This document shows, one piece after another, positions 8,486 to 16,677 of a stretch of DNA of 64,000 bases; the first letter of the stretch is position 1; every line of letters begins with the position of its first letter. Origin of the DNA: Prado023 sp963697345 (GTDB lineage: Bacteria > Actinomycetota > Actinomycetes > S36-B12 > CAIYMF01); assembly GCA_963697345.1 (NCBI GenBank), contig CAVONS010000008.1:1-64000 (forward strand), given 5' to 3'. The translations under genes were made by a program, and so were the position numbers. Under the pieces are notes generated by a model. The model saw nothing but the letters and a program-made list of their open reading frames with translations, did not search any database and was not told the origin of the DNA.

Positions 8486-9349
8486 ATGGCTGAGGTCGTT
8501 GCCGTGATCGCCTCGACGCATCACCCCTTCTACTACAAGGCGAGCACCGCGCCGCCGGAGGAGGCTCCGCCGTTCGCTGCCGAGTGGGTGCGCAAGATCG
8601 AGGCGTTCCGCGAGACGCTCACGCGCGCGAACCCCGACGTCCTGGTCATGGTGGGCTCGGACCACTTCCACCAGCTGTGGCTGGACAACATGCCCCAGTT
8701 CCTCGTGGGACACGCTGAGCAGTACGACGCCAACTGGTACAACGAGGAGCGCGAGTTCGGCCTGCCGCGGATGCACATGATGGGCGACCGCGAGCTCTCC
8801 GGGCACATCCTGCGCGCCGGGCTCGACGCGGGCTTCGACCTCGCGTTCAGCAACGAGCTGCGCATCGACCACAGCGTGACCTGCCCGATCATCACCCTTC
8901 GCCCGCAGAACGACCTGCCGATCGTTCCGGTCTACACCAACATCTTCGCCCCGCCACTGCCGCAGCCGAGGCGGTTCGTGGAACTGGGCCGGGCGCTGCG
9001 CTCGTTCGTCGAGTCGTGGGAGTCGGACAAGCGGGTGGCCATCATCGGCACTGGTCATCTCTCGTTGGAGCTCGGCGGGCCGCGGCAGTTCGGCCCGCAC
9101 GGCCCCGATCCGCAGTTCGATGCCCGCGCCGTGGAGTGGATCGCCTCCGGCGACATCGAGGGGTGCCTGGCCGAGGTGACCCTCGACAGCCTTCACCTGC
9201 CGGGCAACGCCACCCACGGCTTCATGGACTTCATGCTCATGATGGGAGTCGCCGGCGACGGGGTGGCCGCCGACTACGTGGACACCTACGACCTGTTCCA
9301 CACGATGGAGGCCTACTTCACCTGGTACCCGAAGGGAGGTGCGGCATGA
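8486..9349 (+). CDS. Class III extradiol dioxygenase catalytic (LigB-type) subunit
   Basis: A 287-residue catalytic subunit of a protocatechuate 4,5-dioxygenase-like enzyme, which cleaves catecholic rings with Fe(II) and O2. The iron-ligand region ASTHHPFYY (His12/13) and SDHFH (His60/62) are present, as is the VAIIGTGHLSLEL strand typical of the LigB fold. Ribosome site GGAGG lies 8 bp before the ATG. The next gene, which encodes a LigA-like small subunit, starts within the stop codon. The ring substrate (protocatechuate, gallate, or a heterocyclic analogue) is not determinable from sequence. Confidence 0.88.
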   Translation: MAEVVAVIASTHHPFYYKASTAPPEEAPPFAAEWVRKIEAFRETLTRANPDVLVMVGSDHFHQLWLDNMPQFLVGHAEQYDANWYNEEREFGLPRMHMMGDRELSGHILRAGLDAGFDLAFSNELRIDHSVTCPIITLRPQNDLPIVPVYTNIFAPPLPQPRRFVELGRALRSFVESWESDKRVAIIGTGHLSLELGGPRQFGPHGPDPQFDARAVEWIASGDIEGCLAEVTLDSLHLPGNATHGFMDFMLMMGVAGDGVAADYVDTYDLFHTMEAYFTWYPKGGAA

Positions 9350-9708
9350 GTCGCTACCTCGTGGACAAGTTCCTCTTCACGGTGGACCGCGATCCCGACC
9401 TCGTCGAGCGCTACCGCGACGACCCGCGCGGCACGGTGCAGTGGTGGGAGGCCACCATGGCCAACCGGATCCTCAACGTCCCGGAGGCCGAGGCCAGCAC
9501 GTGGCTGGCCTTCACCGATGAGGAGCGTGAGGCGCTGGCCAGCCATGACCACGTCACGCTCTTCGGCCTGGGCGCCCATCCGTTCCTGACCCTGACGCTG
9601 TTCATCGCGATGTTCGAGCGGGAGAACACCGAGCCGCTGGAGTACCAGAAGCGCTACGGGGAGATGCTCGCCGGGTACTCGATGCCCTACCCCGACATCA
9701 CGACCTGA
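9346..9708 (+). CDS. LigA-type small subunit of the extradiol dioxygenase
   Basis: A 120-residue protein with the LigA signature: an N-terminal helical region and LFGLGAHPFLTLTLFIAMF in the second half, which in protocatechuate 4,5-dioxygenase packs over the active site of the beta subunit. The ATG overlaps the LigB stop (ATGA), with GGGAGGTG before it, so equal expression of both subunits is expected. The separate, unfused alpha and beta genes follow the usual proteobacterial gene pair, but here the order is beta then alpha. Confidence 0.85.
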   Translation: MSRYLVDKFLFTVDRDPDLVERYRDDPRGTVQWWEATMANRILNVPEAEASTWLAFTDEEREALASHDHVTLFGLGAHPFLTLTLFIAMFERENTEPLEYQKRYGEMLAGYSMPYPDITT

Positions 9709-9712
9709 GCCC

Positions 9713-10678
9713 ATGCGTGCCTGCCTGATCGTCGAGCATGGGCGTCCGCCCATCGTGGGTGATGCGCCCGAACCCGTGGCGGACGGCCCTGGGATGCTGG
9801 TCGAGGTGAGCGCCGCGCCGATCACCCCCCTGGACCTGCTCGCCGCGTCGGGCACCTCCTACTTCGGGCCACCAGCGCTTCCCTACGTTCCCGGCGTCCA
9901 GGGGGTCGGGAGAGTGGTCGGTGAGCCATCGCGTCGTGTCTGGTTCACGACGGACGCGGGCATGCAGCCAGGTGATGGCAGCATGGCCGAGTGGTGCCTC
10001 GTGCCGGCGGACCGCGCCTGGGACATCCCCGTCGAGGTCGACGACGCCCTGGTCGCTGGGCTTGGGCTGTCGGCGGTCGCGGCCAGCGGCGCCCTGACGA
10101 GGGGGCGCTTCGCGCCGGGTGAACGCGTCCTGATCCTCGGCGCGGGTGGTGTGGTGGGGCGGGTGGCGCTGCAGTTGGCCCGGGCCGGGGGAGCCGGCCT
10201 CGTGGTCACTGCCAGTCGGGGGCAGGCCGCTGCCGCCCGGGCCATGGAACTGGGTGCCGACGTGGCCGTGGACACAGCCGGCTTGGAGGATCAGGCCCTG
10301 GCCTCGGCGCTGGCGGCCGCTGCTCCCGAGGGGATCGATCTGGTGGTGGATCCCGTGTGGGGCGCCCCGGCCCGCGCGGCGGTGGCCACACTTGCACCGG
10401 GCGGTCGGCTGGTGAACCTCGGCGACGCGGCGGGCGCCGATGCCCTCCTGTCCTCGGCAGTGGTCCGCAGCCGTTCGATCGAGATCCTCGGATACACGAA
10501 CCTGTCGCAGACCTGGGCGGAGCAGACCCAGGCGATGGACCGCATCCTGCGACTGGCTGCCTCGGGGGAGATGACAGCCGATGTCGACGTCGTGGGCCTC
10601 TCTGATGCCGGTGACGGCTGGGAGCGTCAGGGCTCGGGCCGCGTCACCGGGCGGGTGGTGGTCGATCCGCGCCGGTGA
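9713..10678 (+). CDS. MDR-family (quinone oxidoreductase-like) zinc-independent alcohol dehydrogenase
   Basis: A 321-residue medium-chain dehydrogenase/reductase. A GroES-like N-terminal half (YVPGVQGVGRV near 60-72) is followed by a Rossmann domain with LILGAGGVVGRVALQLAR. The structural-zinc cysteines of classical alcohol dehydrogenases are not apparent, so it resembles NADPH-dependent quinone or enoyl reductases. It begins 4 bp after the LigA stop and closes the catabolic operon. It may reduce a ring-cleavage product or an unsaturated intermediate, but that is inference. Confidence 0.8.
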   Translation: MRACLIVEHGRPPIVGDAPEPVADGPGMLVEVSAAPITPLDLLAASGTSYFGPPALPYVPGVQGVGRVVGEPSRRVWFTTDAGMQPGDGSMAEWCLVPADRAWDIPVEVDDALVAGLGLSAVAASGALTRGRFAPGERVLILGAGGVVGRVALQLARAGGAGLVVTASRGQAAAARAMELGADVAVDTAGLEDQALASALAAAAPEGIDLVVDPVWGAPARAAVATLAPGGRLVNLGDAAGADALLSSAVVRSRSIEILGYTNLSQTWAEQTQAMDRILRLAASGEMTADVDVVGLSDAGDGWERQGSGRVTGRVVVDPRR

Positions 10679-10765
10679 GGCCAGGGCGCGCCGGGCCGTC
10701 GGATCGCCCGGGCACTCGGCGTACCCTTCGACGAGGTCTTCGACCGCCCGGAGGAGGGCTCATGA
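10679..10765 (+). pseudogene. Remnant of a helix-turn-helix protein C terminus
   Basis: Directly after the preceding stop the same frame stays open for 28 codons and reads RRIARALGVPFDEVFDR before a TGA that overlaps the next ATG (ATGA). RIARALGVPFDEVF is the classic end of a Cro/C1 or MerR-like helix-turn-helix domain. There is no start codon in it and the rest of the domain is absent, so it looks like a decayed fragment. It could also be an in-frame readthrough tail of the MDR gene. Low certainty because it is short. Confidence 0.35.
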
Positions 10766-11547
10766 ACCCAGCAGGCAACGGCTCCGAGCGACCCAACGAC
10801 GAGGACGTCCCCGGCACCGTCCTGGTCCTGGGCGCCACCGGCCGCACCGGGGGACGTGTCGTGGGCCAGCTCCTGGACCGCGAGGTTCCGGTGCGCGCCA
10901 TCGTCCGCTCGTCCGACAGGCTGCCGGCGGAGGTTGTCGGGAATCCGCTGCTGACTGTCGTCGAGGCCGACCTGCTCGCCCTGCCGCCGGCCGAGATGCA
11001 GGCGCACCTCGAGGGGTGCGACGCCGTCATCTCCTGCCTGGGTCACACGATCACCGCCCGCGGGATCCTCGGGCCGCCACGGGACCTGGTGGAACGTGCT
11101 GTCCGCAACGTGTGGGGGGCCGCGACGGCCGTGCATCCCGCCAGCCCGGTCCGACTCATCCTCATGAGCAGTGTCTCGGTGACCCAGTACGGGCATGCGG
11201 ATGCGCGCCGGGGCAAGGGCGAACGCGCCTTCCTGTCCGGGTTGCGCGTCGTCGTGCCGCCCGCGCGTGACAACCAGCGCGCCGCCGACCTCCTGGGGCG
11301 CGACGTCGGAGCTGCCGACCCGAATCTCAGCTGGGTCGTGGTCCGGCCGGACACGCTCACCGAGGGCGATCTTGCCGAGTACACGGTCCACGACCATCTC
11401 GTGGCCAGCTTGGCCCGCCCCGACAGCACGAGGATGGCCCAGGTGGCGGACTTCATGTGCCAACTGGCGCTCGATCAGGACACATGGCAGCGCTGGGCGG
11501 GTCAGATGCCCGTGATCGTCGACGCGGAGCCGGCGCCGAAGCGCTGA
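10762..11547 (+). CDS. NAD(P)-binding NmrA/SDR-like protein
   Basis: A 261-residue atypical short-chain dehydrogenase. A glycine-rich GATGRTG motif lies near residue 25 after a polar N-terminal extension, followed by CDAVISCLGH and LILMSSVSV, the strand and serine positions of NAD(P)-binding epimerase-like folds. A YxxxK catalytic pair is not clear, which fits NmrA-type sensors or atypical reductases rather than classical dehydrogenases. A strong ribosome site (GGAGGAGG) precedes the ATG. Function unassigned beyond dinucleotide binding. Confidence 0.75.
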   Translation: MNPAGNGSERPNDEDVPGTVLVLGATGRTGGRVVGQLLDREVPVRAIVRSSDRLPAEVVGNPLLTVVEADLLALPPAEMQAHLEGCDAVISCLGHTITARGILGPPRDLVERAVRNVWGAATAVHPASPVRLILMSSVSVTQYGHADARRGKGERAFLSGLRVVVPPARDNQRAADLLGRDVGAADPNLSWVVVRPDTLTEGDLAEYTVHDHLVASLARPDSTRMAQVADFMCQLALDQDTWQRWAGQMPVIVDAEPAPKR

Positions 11548-11663
11548 CGGGGACGCCAATCTGCCGGATCTGACCGGAATGTGATTAGACGCCCGGGGAT
11601 TGGGCATAGTCGGCGTGCACCGCGAACGCGCTCGTCCCCCTCGGGGACGCGGAAGGAACACCC

Positions 11664-13031
11664 ATGGCAACGCCCACCACCTGCGAGGGGACGAGTCTGT
11701 CCACCTCGACCGGGATGGAGCCGGAGGCCGACGGCGTTCTGGTCGAGGCGTCGGCGCAGCCGGCTGGCGCGATGACGGCGACCGTCACGGCCCCGGCCCT
11801 GCCCGCGGCGCCGGCTGTCACCTCATCTCCGGCGTTCCGGCCGGCGATGGTGGGCCTCCTCGGATCGATGACAGCCCTCGGGGCGATCACGGTCGACGTG
11901 TACCTGCCCTCGCTGCCCACCGTGGCCGCGGATCTGGGCACGACGGCTGCCGGCGTGCAGCTGACGATCTCCGGGGTCCTGCTCGGAGCCGCGCTGGGGC
12001 AGCTCGTGATGGGCCCGCTCTCGGACCGGTTCGGTCGGCGCCGACCCGCGCTGGCCGGGATCGCCGTGCATGTCGTGGCCTCGCTGCTGTGCATCATCGC
12101 GCCGACCATCGGCCTGCTCATCGGGCTGCGCGTGGTCCAGGGGTTCGGCAACGCGGCGGCAGCGATCACCGCGATGGCCGTGATCCGCGACCGGCTGTCC
12201 GGCGGTCCGGCCGCCCGGGTGATCTCCCGACTCATGCTCGTGATCGGTGTCGCCCCACTGTTCGCCCCGACCCTTGGCGGGCTGATCGCTGGGGCGGCCG
12301 GGTGGCGCGCGGTGTTCGCCGTCCTGGCTCTGTTCGGCCTCGTCCTGTGGGTAGCGGTCTGGCGCTGGCTGCCCGAGACGCTGCCGCCGGCCCGCCGCGC
12401 CACAGCCGGCCCGCGTGAGGCCGTGCGCGGCTACCGCTCCCTGATCGGCGACCGCCAGTTCCTCGCCCTTGCCGTGATCCCGGGCCTCGGGATGGGTGCG
12501 TTGATCAGCTACGTCCTCGGCTCCCCGTTCGTGCTGCAGGAGGGCTACGGCCTGACCGCGCAGCAGTTCGCGCTCGTGTTCGCCGTCAATGGCATGGCGC
12601 TGGTGATCGGCGCGCAGGTCAATGCGGCGCTGCTTCGCCGGATCGCCCCGAGCCGCATCCTGCGGGTCGCGCTCTCGCTGGCCGTCGCGGTCGCACTCCT
12701 GCTCCTGGGGTTCGCCGTCACCGGCGCGGCAGGCGTGCTCGGGATCCTCGCGCCGCTGTGGTTCATGCTCTTCCTGCTCGGGTTCGTCATGGGCAACGCG
12801 TCGGCCATCGCCCTGAGCCGGCGCGGCGACCGCGCAGGGACTGCTGCCGCCGTGATCGGCGCGACCCAGGCGGGTGTCGCTGGCCTGGTCAGCTCGATGG
12901 TCGGAGTCCTCGGCGGTGGTGCCGTCGCCATGGCAACCGTCATCGTCCTGTCCCTGACTACGGCGCTGCTCGTCCTGCTCGGTGCCACCCTCGCCAATCG
13001 CCGGCGACTGGTGGGCCCGCGCACTGCGTGA
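11664..13031 (+). CDS. MFS exporter, Bcr/CflA drug-resistance family
   Basis: A 455-residue 12-helix major facilitator. After an unusually long Ala/Thr/Pro-rich N-terminal tail (about 50 residues) come VDVYLPSLP and GPLSDRFGRRRPAL, the hallmark motifs of DHA1 Bcr/CflA proton-driven exporters (bicyclomycin, chloramphenicol, sulphonamides in known members). The ATG has GGAAGG upstream. The long polar tail is odd for this family; translation could instead begin later, but no better start with a ribosome site is seen. Substrate unknown. Confidence 0.85.
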   Translation: MATPTTCEGTSLSTSTGMEPEADGVLVEASAQPAGAMTATVTAPALPAAPAVTSSPAFRPAMVGLLGSMTALGAITVDVYLPSLPTVAADLGTTAAGVQLTISGVLLGAALGQLVMGPLSDRFGRRRPALAGIAVHVVASLLCIIAPTIGLLIGLRVVQGFGNAAAAITAMAVIRDRLSGGPAARVISRLMLVIGVAPLFAPTLGGLIAGAAGWRAVFAVLALFGLVLWVAVWRWLPETLPPARRATAGPREAVRGYRSLIGDRQFLALAVIPGLGMGALISYVLGSPFVLQEGYGLTAQQFALVFAVNGMALVIGAQVNAALLRRIAPSRILRVALSLAVAVALLLLGFAVTGAAGVLGILAPLWFMLFLLGFVMGNASAIALSRRGDRAGTAAAVIGATQAGVAGLVSSMVGVLGGGAVAMATVIVLSLTTALLVLLGATLANRRRLVGPRTA

Positions 13032-13043
13032 TACTCAAGGACC

Positions 13044-13928
13044 GTGGAGCGCGACGGCAACGGGTGGGTCGAGTGTGCCCAGGGCCACACCCATTGGGGG
13101 ATGTTCGGCGCTGCGGGCCTGATGCTGCATGCGGTCGATGACGCCGGTGTGGTGCGCGTCCTGCTCCAGCACCGCGCAGCCTGGAGCCACCACGGCGACA
13201 CGTGGGGGCTGCCCGGTGGAGCGCGGGACAGCCACGAGGACGTGGCCACCGCGGCCGTGCGCGAGGCCGTGGAGGAGGCCGCGCTGGACCCCGCCCTGCT
13301 GCGCACGCGACACACGTTCGTCGACGACCATGGCGGCTGGGCCTACACCACCGTCCGCGCTGATACCGCTGTGCCGCTGGTGACCACGGCCAACCGCGAG
13401 AGCGTGGCCCTGGAGTGGGTGCCGGTCCACGAGGTCACCGAGCGTCGCCTGCATCCGGGGTTCGCCGCCACGTGGCTGCAGGCGCGTGCCCATCCGACCG
13501 TGCTGGTCGTCGACACGGCCAACGTGGTGGGCTCCCGCCCGGATGGCTGGTGGCGCGACCGCGTGGGCGCCACGACGCGACTGCTCGCGCGTCTCGAGTC
13601 CCTGCGCGGGGCCGTCGTGATCGGCCCCGACGGCGCGACGCTGGTGATCAGCGGGGTCGTTGCTGTCCTGGAGGGCGCGGGCACGGCGGCTGCTGAGCCG
13701 GCGTGGGTGCGCACGGCCCGTGCGCCGCGTGGAGGTGACGTGAGCGGGGACGACGTCGTGGTAGCCACTGCGGCTCGACTTCTCGAGCAGGGGACGGGCG
13801 TCCTGGTGGTCACCGCCGACCGCGGCCTGCGGAGCCGTCTGGCGCTCCTCCACGCCCCGGACGGGAGAGTCCCGCAGGCCGTCGGCCCGGGCTGGCTCCT
13901 GGCCGAGATCGACGACATCCAGGACTGA
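13044..13928 (+). CDS. Nudix hydrolase fused to a NYN/PIN-like nuclease domain
   Basis: A 294-residue two-domain protein read from a GTG. Residues about 15-145 are a Nudix domain, with the box GARDSHE then REAVEEAAL, in which the usual late glycine is alanine. Residues about 150-290 form a PIN/NYN-like fold: an initial VLVVDTANVVGS strand bearing the first aspartate, and SGDDVVVATAARLL with VVTADRGL carrying further acidic residues. Nudix domains hydrolyse nucleoside-diphosphate linkages, and NYN domains cut RNA. A combined role in RNA-end or damaged-nucleotide processing is an inference. The gene starts 12 bp after the exporter stop. Confidence 0.75.
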   Translation: MERDGNGWVECAQGHTHWGMFGAAGLMLHAVDDAGVVRVLLQHRAAWSHHGDTWGLPGGARDSHEDVATAAVREAVEEAALDPALLRTRHTFVDDHGGWAYTTVRADTAVPLVTTANRESVALEWVPVHEVTERRLHPGFAATWLQARAHPTVLVVDTANVVGSRPDGWWRDRVGATTRLLARLESLRGAVVIGPDGATLVISGVVAVLEGAGTAAAEPAWVRTARAPRGGDVSGDDVVVATAARLLEQGTGVLVVTADRGLRSRLALLHAPDGRVPQAVGPGWLLAEIDDIQD

Positions 13929-13973
13929 AGCTCCGCGACTGTGCCCGAGGGGGTCGGGTCGCGATGTGGAGTG

Positions 13974-13999
13974 GCCGCTGACACGTTCGGGTCAGCGGC
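13974..13999 (+). terminator. Hairpin downstream of the Nudix-NYN gene
   Basis: Perfect 9-bp arms GCCGCTGAC / GTCAGCGGC with an 8-nt loop, 46 nt after the stop codon. There is no T-run, so it may act as a GC-rich actinobacterial terminator or an mRNA 3'-end stabiliser. Confidence 0.5.
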
Positions 14000-14205
14000 A
14001 GGCGGAGCTCGTCCATCCGTGCTCACACATGCGGAATCCGTTGTCTCCACCACGAATCGACGCCATGTCTCAAGTGCGTCCCAGGCCTCGCCGATATCGG
14101 AAAGCGACCGGGCGGTTGCACTGTGTGATTGCCTGGCACCGATCGGACGACACCCGCTCGGCCCAATCACGCAGATGAGATCGACACACACGAAGGGAAC
14201 GGGAA

Positions 14206-14749
14206 ATGAAGAAGATCTTCTCCTCGAAGAAGCGGGTCGCCGCCATCAGTGCAGTGACCGCAGCCACCCTGCTGGGCGGCGGCATGGCGTGGCCTACTGG
14301 ACCAGTACGGTTCGGGCGCCGGCATCGGCCACGACGCGGGACGACGCCGTGCGACTGTCACCGTCAGCGGCACTGTGCACGCCGGGCACTCTGGCGCCCG
14401 GCGGCCCCGCACAGACCTCGGTGTCACCGTCACCAACACCGGACACCGGCGTCGAGCAGTTGAGACCAAGGTCAGCTCGGTCGCCGTCGATGCACGCGAC
14501 GGACTTGGTCGGCACAGCTGACATCGTCGATGCCGGACTTCACGAGCAGCGACTTCTGGCTGCCGGAGACGCTGCCGACTGGGTGCTCCGTCGACGCCTC
14601 GACGTGGACTGCCGCGGAGCTCGCGTGCTGACGAGAGCGCCGATACCGCGTTCACCGTGCAATGTCAGATGACCGACACGGCAACGACCAGGACGACTGC
14701 AAGGGCTGCTGACCGTCGCCTGACTGCAGGCTACGACGCCTCGAGCTAG
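14206..14749 (+). pseudogene. Decayed TasA/camelysin-like secreted protein gene
   Basis: It begins well: GAAGGGAACGGG before an ATG, a Lys-rich signal peptide (MKKIFSSKKRVAAIS then a hydrophobic core ending LLGGG), and AYWTST, the mark of SipW-type signal peptides. The reading frame then changes at least five times. The pieces GSGAG, TVTVSGTVHAG, TLAPGGPAQT, DLGVTVTNTG and TKVSSVAVDA lie in different frames, and the end YDASS precedes a TAG at 14747. In order these match actinobacterial camelysin-like fibre or matrix proteins of about 180 residues. With this many shifts it is most likely a real pseudogene rather than a sequencing slip. Confidence 0.65.
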
Positions 14750-14852
14750 TAGCGTCGCTGAGCCGGGGCGGCCTCGCCGGTGGCGCGCTGAGTCGCGACG
14801 TCAGCCGACCTGCATCGGCGAGCGGTTGCGGAGTCTACCGAGAGGAGTATCG

Positions 14853-16677
14853 ATGGCGGGCAGGGCGAGGACGACGGGTCGGGTCAGGGTTCTTGCCCTG
14901 GCCGCCGTCGTCCTCGCCGTCTTCGCCGGGACGCTCCCGGGGCAGGCCCCGCAGGCTGAGGCCGCCCCACTCGTCCCCGGGACGGACTTCTCGATCTCCA
15001 GCACGATCAGCAGCTCGGCGACCTCACCGAGTCCGCCGGCCCTGCTCTACCTGGGGGTGACGCGCTACCTCTGGTACGCGGTCACCAATCCACTGCCGCA
15101 ACCGATCACCGTCACCACCCTGGGCATCGACCGCGTCGATGCCCCTGCGGCGTGTCCGGCCAGCAACCTCGACCTCGGGGATCCCACGTTCACGGGGTCC
15201 TTCGTGGTCCCCGCTGGTGCCACGAGCACGGTTCCGGCGCCGAAGCCGATCACGCTGGTCAACCACCCGACCATCAACCAGGACGCGTGCAAGAACGTCA
15301 CGTTCACCTTCCAGTTCAGCGGAAGCGCGCGGGTCTCAGACGCCCCCGAGCCGGCCGCCAAGATCGCGACGGCAACCGTGGTGGCCACCGCGCCCACGGC
15401 CGTGGCCCTGGGCGGGTCCGTGGCCGTCACGGCGAAGGTCACCCGGGTCGGGGACGCGCTCGACGTCGTCCGGCACCCTCGACTCCTTGTCGACGCCCAC
15501 CGGAAGCGTCAGCTTCTACTCACGCAGCGCATCCGGGCGCCAGACCCTGCTGGGGACTGGGACGCTGGATGCGAACGGAACCGCCACTCTGCAGCTCACG
15601 TCGCTGCCGGCGGGCGACATCGGCCTGTACGCGGTGTACGACGGCACCGACGTCTTCGCCGGATCGACCTCCCCGATCACCATGCAGGCCGTGATCGCTC
15701 CGCCGCCGCAGTGCACCGGGACCTACACGACGTCGATCATCGGCAGGCCAGCCTCGCCCGTCATCAAGGGCACCCGCGGCAATGACTTCATCTACGCGGT
15801 CGGGGCTGACTACCGGATCAAGAGCCTCAAGGGCGACGACTGCGTGGTGGTGGGTGATGGGAACAACATCATCCGCGACGGGTCGGGCTCCGACGTCGTG
15901 ATTGCCGGCAACGGTCGCAACACGATCAAGGTCCTGAGCAGCCGGAACACGGTCATCGTCGGCAGCGGCTCGGGCAACAACATCACCGCCAAGGGCACCA
16001 AGAAGCGCGGCTCCAAGATCCGCAGGAACTCGTCGGGGAACCGCATCACCGTGGGCGACGGCTCCGGCACGCGGATCACGGTGCTCAAGGGCAATCGCAA
16101 CCAGATCGCCGTCGGCGATGGCGCGGCGAACCGGATCAAGGTGCGCAAGGGCAAGAAGAACCAGATCACCGTGGGCGACGGTGCCGCGAACCGCGTCAAG
16201 ATCGGCCGGGGCTACCGGAACCAGATCTCGATCGGCGACGGTGACCGGAACCGGATCAGGGTCCGCCGGGGCAACAAGAACGTGATGGCCCTGGGTGAGG
16301 GTGCCGGGAACCGGATCTTCATCCGCAAGGGCAAGAAGAACCTGATCGCCGTGGGTGACGGCGATGGCAACCGGATCAGGGTCCGGCGCGGCAGCGGGAA
16401 CGTGATGTCCGTGGGCGACGGTTCGTTGAACCGGGCCTTCGTCCGCAAGGGCAACCGGAACCGGATCGTGATCGGCGATGGCGAGAGGAACCTCGTCAAG
16501 GTCAAGGGCGTGAAGAACCGCGTCACGCTCGGCATGGGCCGCTACAACAAGGTCACAGCACGCCGGGGTGGCACCCGCGCACGCTGCATCCTGCCGATCC
16601 CGCCGCGCGACTGGCGGGGGTCGGCGGCGCGGTACTACCGCGACAGCCTCACGCGGTGCCGGGTGGTGACCCGATGA
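14853..16677 (+). CDS. Secreted beta-solenoid protein with alternating acidic/basic turns (frameshift near 15465)
   Basis: About 608 residues. An ATG with AGAGGAG upstream begins a signal peptide (Arg-rich start, hydrophobic core, cleavage near AEA-AP). Then: a camelysin-like domain (to about residue 170, with NQDACKN shared with the broken upstream gene); an Ig-like domain (TPTGSVSFYS, ANGTATLQL, FAGSTS); and a repeat region from about 329. From 16021 to 16500 there are eight 20-residue units in exact register of the form N-R/Q-I-x-V-G-D-G-x-x-N-R-I-x-V-R-K-G-x-x. The C terminus holds one cysteine and no anchor motif. One frame change in GACGTCGTCCGG joins the Ig-like halves; the repeat region itself is unbroken. 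Confidence 0.75.
15841..16560 (+). repeat. Twelve 60-bp lines coding a 20-residue tandem repeat (eight in strict register)
   Basis: The repeat period is exactly 60 bp across 16021-16500. Each unit has two 10-residue halves: N-x-I-x-V-G-D-G-x-x (acidic turn) and N-R-I-x-V-R-K-G-x-x (basic turn). Upstream lines (15841-16020) are looser versions, and the last (16501) is one residue out of phase. Aliphatic residues alternate with polar ones as expected for an inward/outward beta-helix strand, and asparagine recurs at the same turn in each half. Confidence 0.85.

Noticed and set aside
15841..16560. Plain RTX/hemolysin calcium-binding repeats
   Set aside because: The nine-residue GGxGxDxUx pattern is absent; the unit is 10+10 with a basic second half.
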